From assembly GCA_944326815.1 (NCBI GenBank), contig CALVFI010000024.1:1-64000 (forward strand): a stretch of 64,000 nucleotides of DNA. The letters run 5' to 3'. Every line of letters begins with the position of its first letter. Positions within the stretch are counted from its first letter, which is position 1. Of the stretch, positions 1 to 10,212 are shown one piece after another. Origin of the DNA: an uncultured Rikenellaceae bacterium (GTDB lineage Bacteria > Bacteroidota > Bacteroidia > Bacteroidales > Rikenellaceae). The notes beneath the pieces are model-generated. The model was not told the DNA's origin. It saw only the letters and a list, made by a program, of their open reading frames with translations, and made no database searches. The position numbers were made by a program, and so were the translations under genes.

Positions 1-2993
1 CTTTCAACTTCAAGCTGAAAGAAAGTACACAGACGATGGATGAAGTAGTGGTCGTAGGCCGCACCAATCCTGTTTTCAATTCGAACAGAACCGGAGCTCA
101 GGAGGTGATCACAAAAGAGATGATGTCAAAACTGCCAACGCTGAACCGTTCGTTGGACGACTTCACGAAACTCACCCCGATGTCAAGCAACGGCAATTTC
201 GGAGGAACCTCTTACCGTTTCAACAACATCACGGTAGATGGTGCTTCGTTCAACAACTCATTTGGGTTGAGCTCTTCGCTGGGTGCAAGCGGAGTTGAGC
301 CGATCAGTCTGGAGGCCATCGAACAGGTACAGGTGATGATCGCCCCCTACGACGTGCGGAACGGAGCCTTCACAGGTGCAGGTATCAACTCCGTCACCAA
401 ATCCGGTACGAACGACTGGCAAGCAGCAGCATACTTCTATAAGAAAAGTCCGTCGCTGACCGGTTGGCGTCAGAAGGATGACGAGCCCAAGATCAACGAA
501 TTCAAATACAACCAATACGGTGTAAGTCTGGGTGGCCCGATCATCAAAAACAAACTCTTCTTCTTCATCAACGGAGAGCTTGACCGCCAGGAGACACCGA
601 TCAACTATCGGGCTCGCAAAACCAGCTCAGACCCCATTACGGGAAACTACTCGAAAGCCGACGAGGTAACGCTCAACGCCATCCAGAAATTCCTCGTAGA
701 CAACTTCAACTACAATCCGGGTACGTATAACGTAACCAATATCCCCACCGAGGCAGATCGTATCACCGCCCGTATCGACTGGAACATCAACCAGAAGAAT
801 ACGATGAGTGTAAAATACTTCTACCTGCGTTCTTACAACACGAACAGCCCGAGCTCTTCGGGTGCACCGGCAGGAGGCCGCGGTCCCAACTCGGAGTCGA
901 TACCCTTCTCGTCGTGCTACTATCGTACGCACAACAACTTCAACATCGTAATGCTCGACCTGAATACCACCATCAACGAACGCATGTCCAACACGCTGAA
1001 GGTAGGTTACTCGGCCCTGCGCGACTACCGCGACATGGATGGAGGTTTCTTCCCGCAGGTGGATATCCTCGACGGTTCCGGCCGCTCGTTCACAACTTTC
1101 GGTACGGAGGCCAACTCGTATAACAACATGCTGAATTCGGATATCTATCAGATTCAGGACAACCTGTTGCTGACACTGGGCAAACATCAGTTGACATTCG
1201 GTACGCAAAGCGACTACCGTCACTTCAAGAACGGTTACGCCAACTCCTTTGCCGGTCAATGGTCCTACGCCAGCGTGGATGATTTCTACGCCGACGTCAA
1301 TGCCTACCTCTCCTGGAAACAGAACGGAAGTATTCCGAGCCAGCGTCCGACGACGAACGCCACCTATTTCAAACAGGCATACATCAAGGACGGAAGTACG
1401 AACTTCCCCTTCGCTATCGTAGACGTACTCTCGCTCGGATTCTATGTGCAGGATAAATGGACGGTCACCCCGAACTTCAACCTGACACTCGGTCTGCGTC
1501 TGGACACCCCGATCTTCCTGAACGACCTCGAACGGAATCCCGAAGTAGAGGCACTGACATTCCAGGGCGGTCAGAAGATTGACGTCTCCAAATATCCGAA
1601 AACCAAACCGCTCTTCTCGCCCCGGTTGGGCTTCAACTGGGACGTATTCGACAACCGCACGCTTCAGGTGCGCGGTGGTACGGGTATCTTCTCCGGAACG
1701 CCTCCTTACGTATGGTTGAGCAATCAGGCCGGCAACAACGGTTTGTTGTTTGGGCTGTTGTCCAAGGGTCGTCCTTTCGACGGCGTGGCCATCTATCAAC
1801 CTACCGCAGCCGACATTCAAGGCTCGAAAATGGACCTGGCCGTTACGGACCGCGACTTTAAATATCCGCAATTGTGGAAAACCAACATCGCTGCCGACTT
1901 CATGTTCGGCGACGGATGGATCCTCACCGGAGAACTCCTCTACAACAAGGACATCAATGCGATCTATCACACCAACATCGGTCTGAACGAACCTACGGGT
2001 TATGTCATGGAGGGCGGAAAAGAGGGACGTCCCTTCTTCGCCACCGGCGTCAGCTCGAAAGGAAGCCCCACGGGGTACTTCATCACGGACAAGACCGAAA
2101 ACGTAGTGATGATGAAGAACACCAGCAAGGGATACTCCATCTACACGACCTTCCAGTTGCAGAAGAACTTCATGTACGGTCCGCTGAAAGGCCTCTACCT
2201 GAACGGTTCGTTCACCTTCGGAAAATCGAAGAGCGTGACCGACGGTTCATCGTCCGTAGCCTCTTCGGCTTGGAAATACCGTCCGGCCATCAACCCGAAC
2301 TCTGAAGAGACCGGTTTCTCCGCCGCATCGTTCGACAACCGTCTGTTGTTGCAGGTTGCCTATACGGCCAACTGGAGCAAAAACGCAGCCACGAACTTCG
2401 GTATCGTTTACCAGCGCTACCGTCCCTTCCGCTTCTCCTACACCTACAACGGCGATGTCAATGGTGACGGGCAGAGCATGAACGACCTGATCTTCATTCC
2501 GGCCAAGATGTCCGACATCAATATCGTACCGGCTGCCGGGGATACCCGCTCGAAAGAACAAATCTGGCAGCAGATCGACAATTTCATCAAACAGGACGAC
2601 TATCTGAGCAAACATCGCGGCGAATATGCCGAGCGTAACGGAGGCATCGTACCTTTCGCCAACCAGGTGGATGTCAATATTTCGCACGACATCAAAGTAC
2701 CTCTCCGCAATGGCAAAGTCAACACGATTCGTTTCAGTTTCGATATTTCGAACTTCCTTAACCTGCTCAACAAGGATTGGGGCGTGCAATACACCACCAT
2801 TTACGGATATGCTGGTTCTCCGCAGTATCAGTTCCTGACCATGACGGAGGCTCCGCAGGCTTCGAACAACTATACGCCGGGATTCACCATGCCGCTGAAA
2901 GACGGAAAACCGCTGACCGAAACCTTCAAGGATCTCAATGGTTCGGATTCCCGCTGGGCAATCATGTTCGGTATCAAATACACGTTCAACTAA
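1..2993 (+). CDS. TonB-dependent receptor, Oar-like (5' end outside window)
   Basis: Outer-membrane TonB-dependent receptor. The reading frame is open from base 3, so the start and probably an N-terminal carboxypeptidase-regulatory-like domain lie upstream; the ATG at 36 is internal. The sequence begins at a DEVVVVGR segment typical of the region before the plug, then a plug domain (TVDGASFNNSFG, SVTKSGTNDW), then a long beta-barrel rich in alternating aromatic residues, ending with a GIKYTFN strand. The plug resembles Oar-type receptors rather than SusC. No SusD partner follows, so it is not an obvious PUL transporter. The substrate cannot be told. Family confidence is high. Confidence 0.9.
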   Translation, partial: FNFKLKESTQTMDEVVVVGRTNPVFNSNRTGAQEVITKEMMSKLPTLNRSLDDFTKLTPMSSNGNFGGTSYRFNNITVDGASFNNSFGLSSSLGASGVEPISLEAIEQVQVMIAPYDVRNGAFTGAGINSVTKSGTNDWQAAAYFYKKSPSLTGWRQKDDEPKINEFKYNQYGVSLGGPIIKNKLFFFINGELDRQETPINYRARKTSSDPITGNYSKADEVTLNAIQKFLVDNFNYNPGTYNVTNIPTEADRITARIDWNINQKNTMSVKYFYLRSYNTNSPSSSGAPAGGRGPNSESIPFSSCYYRTHNNFNIVMLDLNTTINERMSNTLKVGYSALRDYRDMDGGFFPQVDILDGSGRSFTTFGTEANSYNNMLNSDIYQIQDNLLLTLGKHQLTFGTQSDYRHFKNGYANSFAGQWSYASVDDFYADVNAYLSWKQNGSIPSQRPTTNATYFKQAYIKDGSTNFPFAIVDVLSLGFYVQDKWTVTPNFNLTLGLRLDTPIFLNDLERNPEVEALTFQGGQKIDVSKYPKTKPLFSPRLGFNWDVFDNRTLQVRGGTGIFSGTPPYVWLSNQAGNNGLLFGLLSKGRPFDGVAIYQPTAADIQGSKMDLAVTDRDFKYPQLWKTNIAADFMFGDGWILTGELLYNKDINAIYHTNIGLNEPTGYVMEGGKEGRPFFATGVSSKGSPTGYFITDKTENVVMMKNTSKGYSIYTTFQLQKNFMYGPLKGLYLNGSFTFGKSKSVTDGSSSVASSAWKYRPAINPNSEETGFSAASFDNRLLLQVAYTANWSKNAATNFGIVYQRYRPFRFSYTYNGDVNGDGQSMNDLIFIPAKMSDINIVPAAGDTRSKEQIWQQIDNFIKQDDYLSKHRGEYAERNGGIVPFANQVDVNISHDIKVPLRNGKVNTIRFSFDISNFLNLLNKDWGVQYTTIYGYAGSPQYQFLTMTEAPQASNNYTPGFTMPLKDGKPLTETFKDLNGSDSRWAIMFGIKYTFN

Positions 2994-3066
2994 CAGACAG
3001 GCTGTTCTGAAAAATTGAAACATTATAATCCCAGCGTGCAAACTGCCAGCTGGAGAGGATAAAAAA

Positions 3067-3105
3067 GAACCGGGACGTAGAGGTTTACAATCTACATCCC
3101 GGTTC
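3067..3105. terminator. Bidirectional intrinsic terminator
   Basis: A 15-bp arm GAACCGGGACGTAGA pairs with TCTACATCCCGGTTC (one mismatch) around a 9-nt loop. It is followed by CTTTT on the + side and preceded by A6 on the other, so it can end both the receptor gene and the convergent GtrA-like gene. Confidence 0.9.
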
Positions 3106-3126
3106 CTTTTATTATTGTTTCAAAAA

Positions 3127-3645
3127 TCAATAAGAATCACACCCCCGGAAGGTAAAATACTTCTGCATGAAATAACTGTAGGCAATCGTTATGATCGAAA
3201 TCATCATCTGTGAAGGGGTCGGATAAATATGGTACATCTCTACGAAGAACTTCAATCCGACATAATTCAACAGAATCGACCCTAAAACACTGAGCAGATA
3301 GCGGAACAACTGCGTACGCCCCCGTAGCGGCGAACACTGAAACGAGATGTTTTTCTGAAGCCAGAATCCGGTAAAGAATGTGATCGGAAAAGTGATGACA
3401 AATGCCGCAATATGAGGCGATACAACTACAATGCCTATATCCAGAAACCGTTTGGCGACAACAAAATTATAGGTAACGGCATACAGCACCCAATTGAGCA
3501 ACAGATTTGCCCCGCCGCACACCGCATAGCGGAACGTCTGTCGGGGGACAAAAATCCGCAAAAACGGAAAATAGAACCAATCAATCATCCGCATCAGCAA
3601 TCGTGCCAGCCCTTTGCTCTGTCTTCCCTGTTCGACACACGCCAT
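3127..3645 (-). CDS. GtrA-like family membrane protein
   Basis: 172-residue protein with four predicted hydrophobic segments after a short basic N-terminus: about 40-60 (YAVCGGANLLLNWVLYAV), 75-95, 112-130 and 145-160. The FRYAVCGGAN motif and size fit the GtrA/DPMS-type flippase family, which is often tied to transfer of polyprenyl-linked sugars across the inner membrane. It starts 9 nt after the uvrB stop on the same strand, so it is probably cotranscribed with uvrB, a link that says little about function. No glycosyltransferase is adjacent. The role in glycan export is inferred from the family only. Confidence 0.8.
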   Translation of the reverse strand: MACVEQGRQSKGLARLLMRMIDWFYFPFLRIFVPRQTFRYAVCGGANLLLNWVLYAVTYNFVVAKRFLDIGIVVVSPHIAAFVITFPITFFTGFWLQKNISFQCSPLRGRTQLFRYLLSVLGSILLNYVGLKFFVEMYHIYPTPSQMMISIITIAYSYFMQKYFTFRGCDSY

Positions 3646-3654
3646 ATCTCTCTG

Positions 3655-5682
3655 CTATTTCACCTTCTCTTCGTCAAGCCTTTTCTGAAGCGCATACATC
3701 CGGTCGCGATAACGGGCCGCTTCCATAAAGTCGAGTTCCTGCGCCGCCTTCTCCATCATAGCTTTTTCACGAAGGATCGCCTTCCTCAAATCCGATTCAG
3801 TTTCATAAACCCCTCTCACATCGGCAGCCGTACTGTAGGCCTCTCTTCCGGAGGGATACAAGACCCGTGATTCTCCTTCTGCACTACCCGTCGGAGCCAC
3901 CGAAAGAGTTCCACTTTTATGTGCCTGGCGCGGAACCATCTGATGCTCCATGTTGTAAGAGATCTGTTTTTCGCGACGCCGATTGCTCTCGGCAATGGCC
4001 TTGGCCATCGAATCAGTACGTTTCTCGGCATACATGATAACCGTTCCACGCGGATTGCGCGCCGCACGCCCGGCTGTCTGCGTCAGCGACCGCTCACTAC
4101 GCAGAAATCCCTCCTTATCGGCATCCATGATCGCGACAAGCGAAACATCCGGCAGATCGAGCCCCTCGCGCAACAGATTCACACCGATCAACACATCGAA
4201 CTCCCCGTTCTGAAGCCCCTCGAGAATCTGAACCCGTTCGAGCGTCTCCACATCAGAGTGGATATAACGGTTCCGGATGCCTATCCGATCGAAATATTTC
4301 GACAACTCCTCAGCCATACGTTTCGTAAGTGTGGTCACAAGCACCCGTTCCTCCTTCGCCACACGCATCTGGATCTCCTCGATCAGATCGTCGATCTGAT
4401 TATCAGTAATCCGTACCTGCAAGGGAGGATCAACCAGCCCGGTAGGACGAATCAACTGCTCCACCACAGCTCCCTCCGATTTGATCAACTCATATTCGGC
4501 CGGAGTGGCACTCACATAGATCGTCTGCCCCATCAGCGCCTCGAACTCCTCGAATTTCAACGGACGGTTATCCACCGCAGCAGGCAAACGGTACCCATAC
4601 TCCACGAGATTCTCCTTGCGGGAGCGATCGCCGCCATACATGGCCCTCACCTGAGGGATTGTCACATGGCTCTCATCGATCACCAGCAGATAGTCCTTCG
4701 GAAAATAGTCGAGCAGACAAAACGGCCGCATTCCCGGTTTCCGCCCGTCGAAATAGCGGGAATAGTTCTCGATCCCAGGACAGTACCCCAACTCCTTGAT
4801 CATCTCGAGGTCATACTCGACACGCTGTTTGATGCGCTGCGCCTCGGTCATGCGTCCCTCCTTCTCGAAAAACGCAATCTGTTTGCCCAAATCCAACTGA
4901 ATTTGCCGGATTGCAGCATTGGCCCGCTCCTGGGTAGTGACAAACAATTTAGCCGCATAGATCACCGCATGCTCCACACTCTCCAAACGATGCCCCGAAG
5001 CCGGATCGATCCGGGCAATCCCTTCGATCTCATCGTCATAGAACATCACCCGATAGGTCTCCTCGCCGAACGGCAAACGGATATCGATCACCTCGCCACT
5101 GACCCGGAACGTACCCGGCAGCAGATCTGCCTCGGTACGGGTATAGAGCGCCTGCACAAGCGAATAGAGCAGTTTCTTGCGACTGATGACATCCCCTACA
5201 TGCAAACCGATCGACATGGTAGTGATATCCTCCGGATTCCCAATACCATAAAGACACGACACACTGGAGACCACAATCACGTCACGCCGTCCGGTAAGCA
5301 ACGAGGAGACCGTCTGCAAACGCATCTTGTCAATCTCCTCATTGATGGCCAGATCCTTTTCGATATAGGTATCCGTTGCCGGGAGATAGGCCTCCGGCTG
5401 ATAATAGTCGTAATAGGAGACGAAATACTCTACGGCATTGTCCGGAAAGAAGTTCTTGAATTCGCCATAAAGCTGAAAAGCCAACGTCTTGTTGTGGCTC
5501 AAAACCAGCGTCGGACGATTGAGTTGCGCAATCACATTGGCCACCGTAAAGGTTTTGCCCGACCCTGTCACCCCGAGCAACGTATTGTGCATGCTGTGCC
5601 CACGAAGCGAAGCAGTGAGCTGCTCGATCGCTTCAGGCTGATCGCCGGTAGGTGCGTATTCCGATACCAGTTTGAAATCCAT
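3655..5682 (-). CDS. uvrB: Excinuclease ABC subunit B
   Basis: DNA-damage recognition helicase of nucleotide excision repair, acting with UvrA and UvrC. I start at the ATG at 5682 (MDFKLVSEYAPTGDQPEAI), giving 675 residues, the normal UvrB length; a longer frame upstream would cross the promoter. Visible motifs are Walker A GVTGSGKT (37-44), the damage-binding beta-hairpin region YYDYYQPEAYLPATDTYIEKD-like around 90-110, helicase motifs (DVSLVAIMDADKEGF), the QTAGRAARN motif VI, and a C-terminal UVR domain (LDFMEAARYRDRM) that binds UvrC. A minus-strand -7 box lies 22 bp upstream. Very secure. Confidence 0.98.
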   Translation of the reverse strand: MDFKLVSEYAPTGDQPEAIEQLTASLRGHSMHNTLLGVTGSGKTFTVANVIAQLNRPTLVLSHNKTLAFQLYGEFKNFFPDNAVEYFVSYYDYYQPEAYLPATDTYIEKDLAINEEIDKMRLQTVSSLLTGRRDVIVVSSVSCLYGIGNPEDITTMSIGLHVGDVISRKKLLYSLVQALYTRTEADLLPGTFRVSGEVIDIRLPFGEETYRVMFYDDEIEGIARIDPASGHRLESVEHAVIYAAKLFVTTQERANAAIRQIQLDLGKQIAFFEKEGRMTEAQRIKQRVEYDLEMIKELGYCPGIENYSRYFDGRKPGMRPFCLLDYFPKDYLLVIDESHVTIPQVRAMYGGDRSRKENLVEYGYRLPAAVDNRPLKFEEFEALMGQTIYVSATPAEYELIKSEGAVVEQLIRPTGLVDPPLQVRITDNQIDDLIEEIQMRVAKEERVLVTTLTKRMAEELSKYFDRIGIRNRYIHSDVETLERVQILEGLQNGEFDVLIGVNLLREGLDLPDVSLVAIMDADKEGFLRSERSLTQTAGRAARNPRGTVIMYAEKRTDSMAKAIAESNRRREKQISYNMEHQMVPRQAHKSGTLSVAPTGSAEGESRVLYPSGREAYSTAADVRGVYETESDLRKAILREKAMMEKAAQELDFMEAARYRDRMYALQKRLDEEKVK

Positions 5683-5703
5683 CCTATTACCTGTTCTGAA
5701 TCG

Positions 5704-5711
5704 CAAAGTTA
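5704..5711 (-). promoter_or_regulatory. uvrB -7 promoter box
   Basis: Read on the minus strand this is TAACTTTG, an exact match to the Bacteroidetes -7 consensus TAnnTTTG, placed 22 bp before the uvrB ATG. I see no clear TTG at -33. Confidence 0.7.
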
Positions 5712-5745
5712 GTAAAAATCCCATGATATTATGCGGGAAATTCCG

Positions 5746-5753
5746 TATCTTTA
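5746..5753 (+). promoter_or_regulatory. dnaG -7 promoter box
   Basis: TATCTTTA, one mismatch from TAnnTTTG, 24 bp before the dnaG ATG. With the uvrB box it forms a compact divergent promoter region of under 100 bp. Confidence 0.55.
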
Positions 5754-5776
5754 CATCCTACAGAAGAGAGGGCAAG

Positions 5777-7756
5777 ATGATAGATCAAGCGACAGTCGAC
5801 CGAATATACGCCGCCGCCAATATCGTGGAGGTGGTGAGCGATTTCGTGACACTCCGTAAAAAAGGGGTGAATTATATGGCCTGTTGCCCTTTTCATAACG
5901 AAAAAACCCCCTCTTTTGTTGTATCGCCCACCAAGGGACTGTTCAAATGCTTCGGCTGCGGGAAAGGCGGCAATGCCGTCACGTTCGTCATGGAACACGA
6001 GGGGATGAGCTATGCCGAAGCGCTCAAATACGTAGCCAAAAAGTACGGCATCGAGGTCCAGGAACGCGAGTTATCACCGGAAGAGATTCGCAAGAATGAC
6101 GACCGTGAAAGTATGATGGTCGTCAACAGTTACGCCTCGGATTGGTTCCGCGAACAGTTGCTGCATACGGAAGAGGGCCGCAGCGTCGGGTTGAGCTATT
6201 TCCGCCACCGGGGGTTCTCCGATGCGACGATCGCCAAATTCGGCCTGGGCTATTGTCCGGGAAGCGGTGACGCCTTTACGCAAGCCGCCCTCAAGGCGGG
6301 GTACAAAGAGGAGTTCCTCATCGGCACGGGGCTCTCGGGCAAACGGGAAGACGGACGTTTCTACGACCGTTTTTACGGCCGGGTCATGTTCCCGATCCAC
6401 TCGGTGAGCGGCCGCGTAACGGCTTTCGGCGGCCGCACGCTTCGCACCGACAAGAAGGTCTCGAAATACCTCAACTCGCCCGAGAGCGAAGTTTACCACA
6501 AAAGCAACATTCTTTACGGTCTCTACTTCGCCAAGAAAGCGATTACGCAGGAAGACTACTGCATCCTGGTCGAAGGCTATACGGATGTGATCCAGATGCA
6601 CCAATCGGGTGTGGAGAATGTCGTCGCCTCGAGCGGCACGTCGCTCACCACGGAACAAATCCGCCTCATCAGCCGTTTCACGAAAAACATCACCGTCATC
6701 TACGACGGCGATGCGGCAGGTATCAAAGCCTCGCTCCGCGGCATCGACATGATTCTGCGCGAAGGTATGAACGTACGCGTAGTACCGCTACCGCCCGAAG
6801 ACGACCCGGATTCATTTGCCAAAAGCCACAGCGCCACAGAGGTCAAAGAGTATATCCATTCGAACGAAGAGGACTTTATCTCCTTCAAAACACGTATTCT
6901 GCTCGCCGACGCAGGGAATGATCCGATCCGCAAAGCAGGATTGATCGCAGACATCGTCTCTTCGATCGCCGAGATACCCGATCCGATCATGCGATCGCTC
7001 TACATCAAGGAATGCGCCTCCAAAATGGAGGTTGACCAGCATGTATTGACGGGCGAGGTGGCAAAAAAACGGCTATCGCACACTGCCGATGACCAAACCC
7101 GCGAATTTATCCGCACGCAACAACAGGCCGTACAGGCAGAACGCCAAGAAAAGGAAGATCTGACCCTATTGCGGGGTGTAACGGCAGGAAGCAGCATCGA
7201 AGAGCTGGAGAAAGAGTTGATCAAATACCTCATCAAATACGGCGATCGGAATTTCGACATCAAAGAGGGACGGACAATGGTCTCATTCAATGTGGCCGAA
7301 GTTATTATCGCTGAATTGCATACCAACGGACTGATTTTTCAAAATCCAGTTTATCAGGCTATTTATAAACGTTACGTGGAACTTTTCAATGAACGCGCAG
7401 CCCATGGCGAGAAGGACGAGATCGGATTGCATCACTTCATCAACCACCCCGATCCGGAGGTATGCAACGCCGCAGTCAATATTCTGACGGATGACGACAA
7501 CTACGCGGTAAGCAAAATGTGGAAGAGACACGATATCATAGTAGAAAAAGAGGTGGATCGATTAGCGGAGTATGTTCCTCGCACAATCGTTCTTTATAAA
7601 TCAAAGGCTATCGAAGGAATCATTGAAAGTTTACAGAAAAGATTGAAAGATGAAACGTTATCAGAAGAACAACAGTTGGATATCATCTCTCGAATCAACA
7701 CTCTCAATGCCGCACGACGAGATATTGCAAAGAAATTATCGCGCTTAATCCTGTAA
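5777..7756 (+). CDS. dnaG: DNA primase
   Basis: Synthesises RNA primers at the replication fork with DnaB helicase. I choose the ATG at 5777 (MIDQATVDRIYAAANIVEVV), which follows the promoter; the frame is open further upstream but that part overlaps uvrB. 659 residues. The N-terminal CHC2 zinc finger has C37-x2-H40 and C58-x2-C61. The TOPRIM domain is seen as ILVEGYTDVIQMHQSG near 265 and VIYDGDAAG near 315. The C-terminal part, expected to hold the helicase-binding region, is less conserved. Monocistronic between uvrB and the patatin gene. Confidence 0.98.
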   Translation: MIDQATVDRIYAAANIVEVVSDFVTLRKKGVNYMACCPFHNEKTPSFVVSPTKGLFKCFGCGKGGNAVTFVMEHEGMSYAEALKYVAKKYGIEVQERELSPEEIRKNDDRESMMVVNSYASDWFREQLLHTEEGRSVGLSYFRHRGFSDATIAKFGLGYCPGSGDAFTQAALKAGYKEEFLIGTGLSGKREDGRFYDRFYGRVMFPIHSVSGRVTAFGGRTLRTDKKVSKYLNSPESEVYHKSNILYGLYFAKKAITQEDYCILVEGYTDVIQMHQSGVENVVASSGTSLTTEQIRLISRFTKNITVIYDGDAAGIKASLRGIDMILREGMNVRVVPLPPEDDPDSFAKSHSATEVKEYIHSNEEDFISFKTRILLADAGNDPIRKAGLIADIVSSIAEIPDPIMRSLYIKECASKMEVDQHVLTGEVAKKRLSHTADDQTREFIRTQQQAVQAERQEKEDLTLLRGVTAGSSIEELEKELIKYLIKYGDRNFDIKEGRTMVSFNVAEVIIAELHTNGLIFQNPVYQAIYKRYVELFNERAAHGEKDEIGLHHFINHPDPEVCNAAVNILTDDDNYAVSKMWKRHDIIVEKEVDRLAEYVPRTIVLYKSKAIEGIIESLQKRLKDETLSEEQQLDIISRINTLNAARRDIAKKLSRLIL

Positions 7757-7807
7757 ATCACAATTTTTCCGTTATTATTGGAAAGATAATCAAAAACCAT
7801 CGGGTCT

Positions 7808-10009
7808 ATGCATGCTGTTCTGAAAGGAATCGTTCTTCTGCTGGCTACAACACTCTTGTCGTCCGGCCTCAACACGACCATGGCCCAACGCAAAAAGGTG
7901 GGTGTAGTCCTCAGTGGAGGAGGTGCCAAAGGTGTTGCCCATATCGGGGCATTAAAGGTTCTCGAGGAGGCCGGTATCCCGGTGGACTACATCGCCGGGA
8001 CGAGCATGGGCGCCATTGTGGGAGGCATGTATGCAATCGGTTATACCCCACACATGCTCGACTCAATGGTGCGAACCCAAAACTGGACCTATCTGCTCAG
8101 CGACCGCGTTCCGCGTAGTAATATGGCATTTCTGGAACGGGAGTCACGCGAGAAATACCTTCTATCGGTACCCCTGACCCGGGAACGTAAACTGAAAATG
8201 CCCTCCGGATTGGTAGCCGGACACAATATCTACAATCTATTCTCGGAACTCACGATCGATTATCACGATTCGATATCGTTCGATAAACTGCCGATTCCCT
8301 TTGCCTGTGTAGCCTATGACATGGTGACCGGCAAGCCGGTCGTGCTCGATCGAGGCTCCCTGCCACAGGCGATCCGCGCCAGCATGTCGATCCCGGGAGC
8401 ATTCCAACCTATCCGAACGAATGGCATGGTTCTCGTCGACGGAGGCATCGCCAATAATTTCCCGGCCGATGTAGCCAAAAAGATGGGAGCCGATATCATC
8501 ATCGGTATCGACGTAGGGGCAGGTCTCCGTACCGAGGATGAGTTGAACAATCTGGCCGACCTTTTCGACCAGATCACCAATTTCACCGGACTTGAAACTT
8601 TGGAACAAAACAAGAAACTGGCCGATTTCTATGTCCATCCCGACATCGAACCGTACAATGCCGCCAGTTTCAGTGCCGAAGCCATCGACACGCTGCTGTT
8701 GCGAGGAGAAACCGCCATGCGGGAACGGTGGGATGACCTGATTGCATTAAAGAAACAGATCGGAATTACCGAGGACGACCCGATACCCGTCAGAGACTCT
8801 ACGAACATTTCACGACCGCTCATCATTCGGAATATAACGTTCAACGGACTGCGAAATGTTAATGAGAAACAGGTTCGAAGGACTCTGAGACTTCATGAGA
8901 ACACCATCGTAACATTGAATGACTTGAACAATGCCGTCACAACACTGCAAGGGATGGGTGTCTTCTCCGAGGTCCGATTCCAACTGGACGGACATTCGCC
9001 CTACGACCTGACGTTCCATGTCAAGGAGAGTTCCCGCAATTCGGTCAGCTTCGGATTCCGGTTCGATACGGAAGAGATGGCGGCCATCCTGCTGAACGGG
9101 ACTCTCAGCATCCGTCCCATGGGAAGCTCTCTGGTTGAACTAACCACCCGTCTGAGCGAAAACCCATATGTCAATATAGCCTATATTTTAGGAAACGAAA
9201 CAGAACGTCGGATGTCGCTCGCCTACATGTTCAGATACAACAATCTGGACTTATACCGATATGGGAAGAAATACAGCAACTTCGATTACAGTTATCATCT
9301 GTTCGATCTGAATTTCTCCAACATCAAGATACGCAACTTCAAGTTCGATGTGGGTATTAAATACGAATATTTCGATTTTCATTCATTGCTGACCGCCAGT
9401 GATAATGGGACAAGAGTACGTTCAGAAGGGCTGGCAAGCTACTATGCCTCGGCGCATTATGAATCAACCGACCAAAAATACAATCCTACGCGAGGCATCT
9501 CATTCCTGCTCGGATACACCCTCTCGACGAACAATTTCGTTACCTACCGAAACGGTACGCCCTTCAGTGCCGTGGATCTCAATTTTCTCTCGGCGCTCTC
9601 CGTATCGCGACGTGTGACATTTCTCCCCGGTCTTTTCGGTCGGATACTAATCGGCAACGATGTAGCCTTTCCGGCACTCAATTTTTTGGGCGGTACGGTT
9701 TCCGGGCGTTATCTTCCTCAACAGATTCCATTCGTTGGAATACGAAATCTCGAACAATTCCAAAACGCCATCATCGGGGCAAGACTTGATTTTCGCGTAC
9801 GTCTCTGGCAAAAAAACTTTGTTTCGCTCAAGGGAAATTATGCCAAACAGAGCAATAGCTTTTTCGATCTGCTCGAAGGCGGGAACATCTGGGGCATAGG
9901 CCTCGGATACTCCTATAATACGGTCATAGGCCCGATCGAATTGCTGATCGACTATTCGAATTTCCATCGTAAGGCAGGTTTCTATTTCAACCTTGGATAT
10001 TATTTCTAG
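7808..10009 (+). CDS. Patatin-like phospholipase with POTRA and outer-membrane beta-barrel
   Basis: 733 residues. A signal peptide (about 1-26, ending TTMAQ) is followed by a patatin domain with glycine-rich oxyanion motif GGGAKG (37-42), nucleophile elbow GTSMG (Ser66) and a DGG motif near 211 carrying the catalytic Asp. A POTRA-like segment (IIRNITFNGLRNVNEKQVRRTL, about 340-400) leads into a BamA/Omp85-type barrel ending at a short aromatic strand (FYFNLGYYF). The layout resembles PlpD-type autotransported lipases, but here the barrel follows a single POTRA and is common in Bacteroidetes. Lipase activity is inferred from the intact dyad. It lies 51 bp after dnaG and may share its transcript. 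Confidence 0.92.
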   Translation: MHAVLKGIVLLLATTLLSSGLNTTMAQRKKVGVVLSGGGAKGVAHIGALKVLEEAGIPVDYIAGTSMGAIVGGMYAIGYTPHMLDSMVRTQNWTYLLSDRVPRSNMAFLERESREKYLLSVPLTRERKLKMPSGLVAGHNIYNLFSELTIDYHDSISFDKLPIPFACVAYDMVTGKPVVLDRGSLPQAIRASMSIPGAFQPIRTNGMVLVDGGIANNFPADVAKKMGADIIIGIDVGAGLRTEDELNNLADLFDQITNFTGLETLEQNKKLADFYVHPDIEPYNAASFSAEAIDTLLLRGETAMRERWDDLIALKKQIGITEDDPIPVRDSTNISRPLIIRNITFNGLRNVNEKQVRRTLRLHENTIVTLNDLNNAVTTLQGMGVFSEVRFQLDGHSPYDLTFHVKESSRNSVSFGFRFDTEEMAAILLNGTLSIRPMGSSLVELTTRLSENPYVNIAYILGNETERRMSLAYMFRYNNLDLYRYGKKYSNFDYSYHLFDLNFSNIKIRNFKFDVGIKYEYFDFHSLLTASDNGTRVRSEGLASYYASAHYESTDQKYNPTRGISFLLGYTLSTNNFVTYRNGTPFSAVDLNFLSALSVSRRVTFLPGLFGRILIGNDVAFPALNFLGGTVSGRYLPQQIPFVGIRNLEQFQNAIIGARLDFRVRLWQKNFVSLKGNYAKQSNSFFDLLEGGNIWGIGLGYSYNTVIGPIELLIDYSNFHRKAGFYFNLGYYF

Positions 10010-10016
10010 AAAAAAT

Positions 10017-10146
10017 CCGGAGGCAGGGATCAACACCCTCTGAAGAAGGCATTCATTTCCGACTTATAAGAAATCACAACAAAAAGACTATGAGTAAAAA
10101 CACACCTCAAAGATAAAAAAATTAGTTACCTTAATCCTGCCTCCGG
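10017..10146. repeat. Widely spaced 11-bp inverted repeat in the 215-bp gap before smpB
   Basis: CCGGAGGCAGG at 10017-10027 is matched by its exact reverse complement CCTGCCTCCGG at 10136-10146, enclosing 108 bp of AT-rich DNA with no convincing gene. It starts 7 bp after the patatin stop. It could form the base of a long 3' structure for the patatin mRNA. Confidence 0.5.
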
Positions 10147-10212
10147 AATGTTGCATACGAACCTTTTTATGGCAATGTCTATGCCAATCGGACAATTTTC
10201 GAAGAGAATCCT

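Noticed and set aside
627..1970. 447-codon minus-strand frame within the TonB-dependent receptor gene
   Set aside because: Shadow frame opposite a clear gene; low-complexity composition and no start signal.
3919..5712. 597-codon plus-strand frame opposite uvrB
   Set aside because: Shadow of uvrB; no domain and codon use unlike genes.
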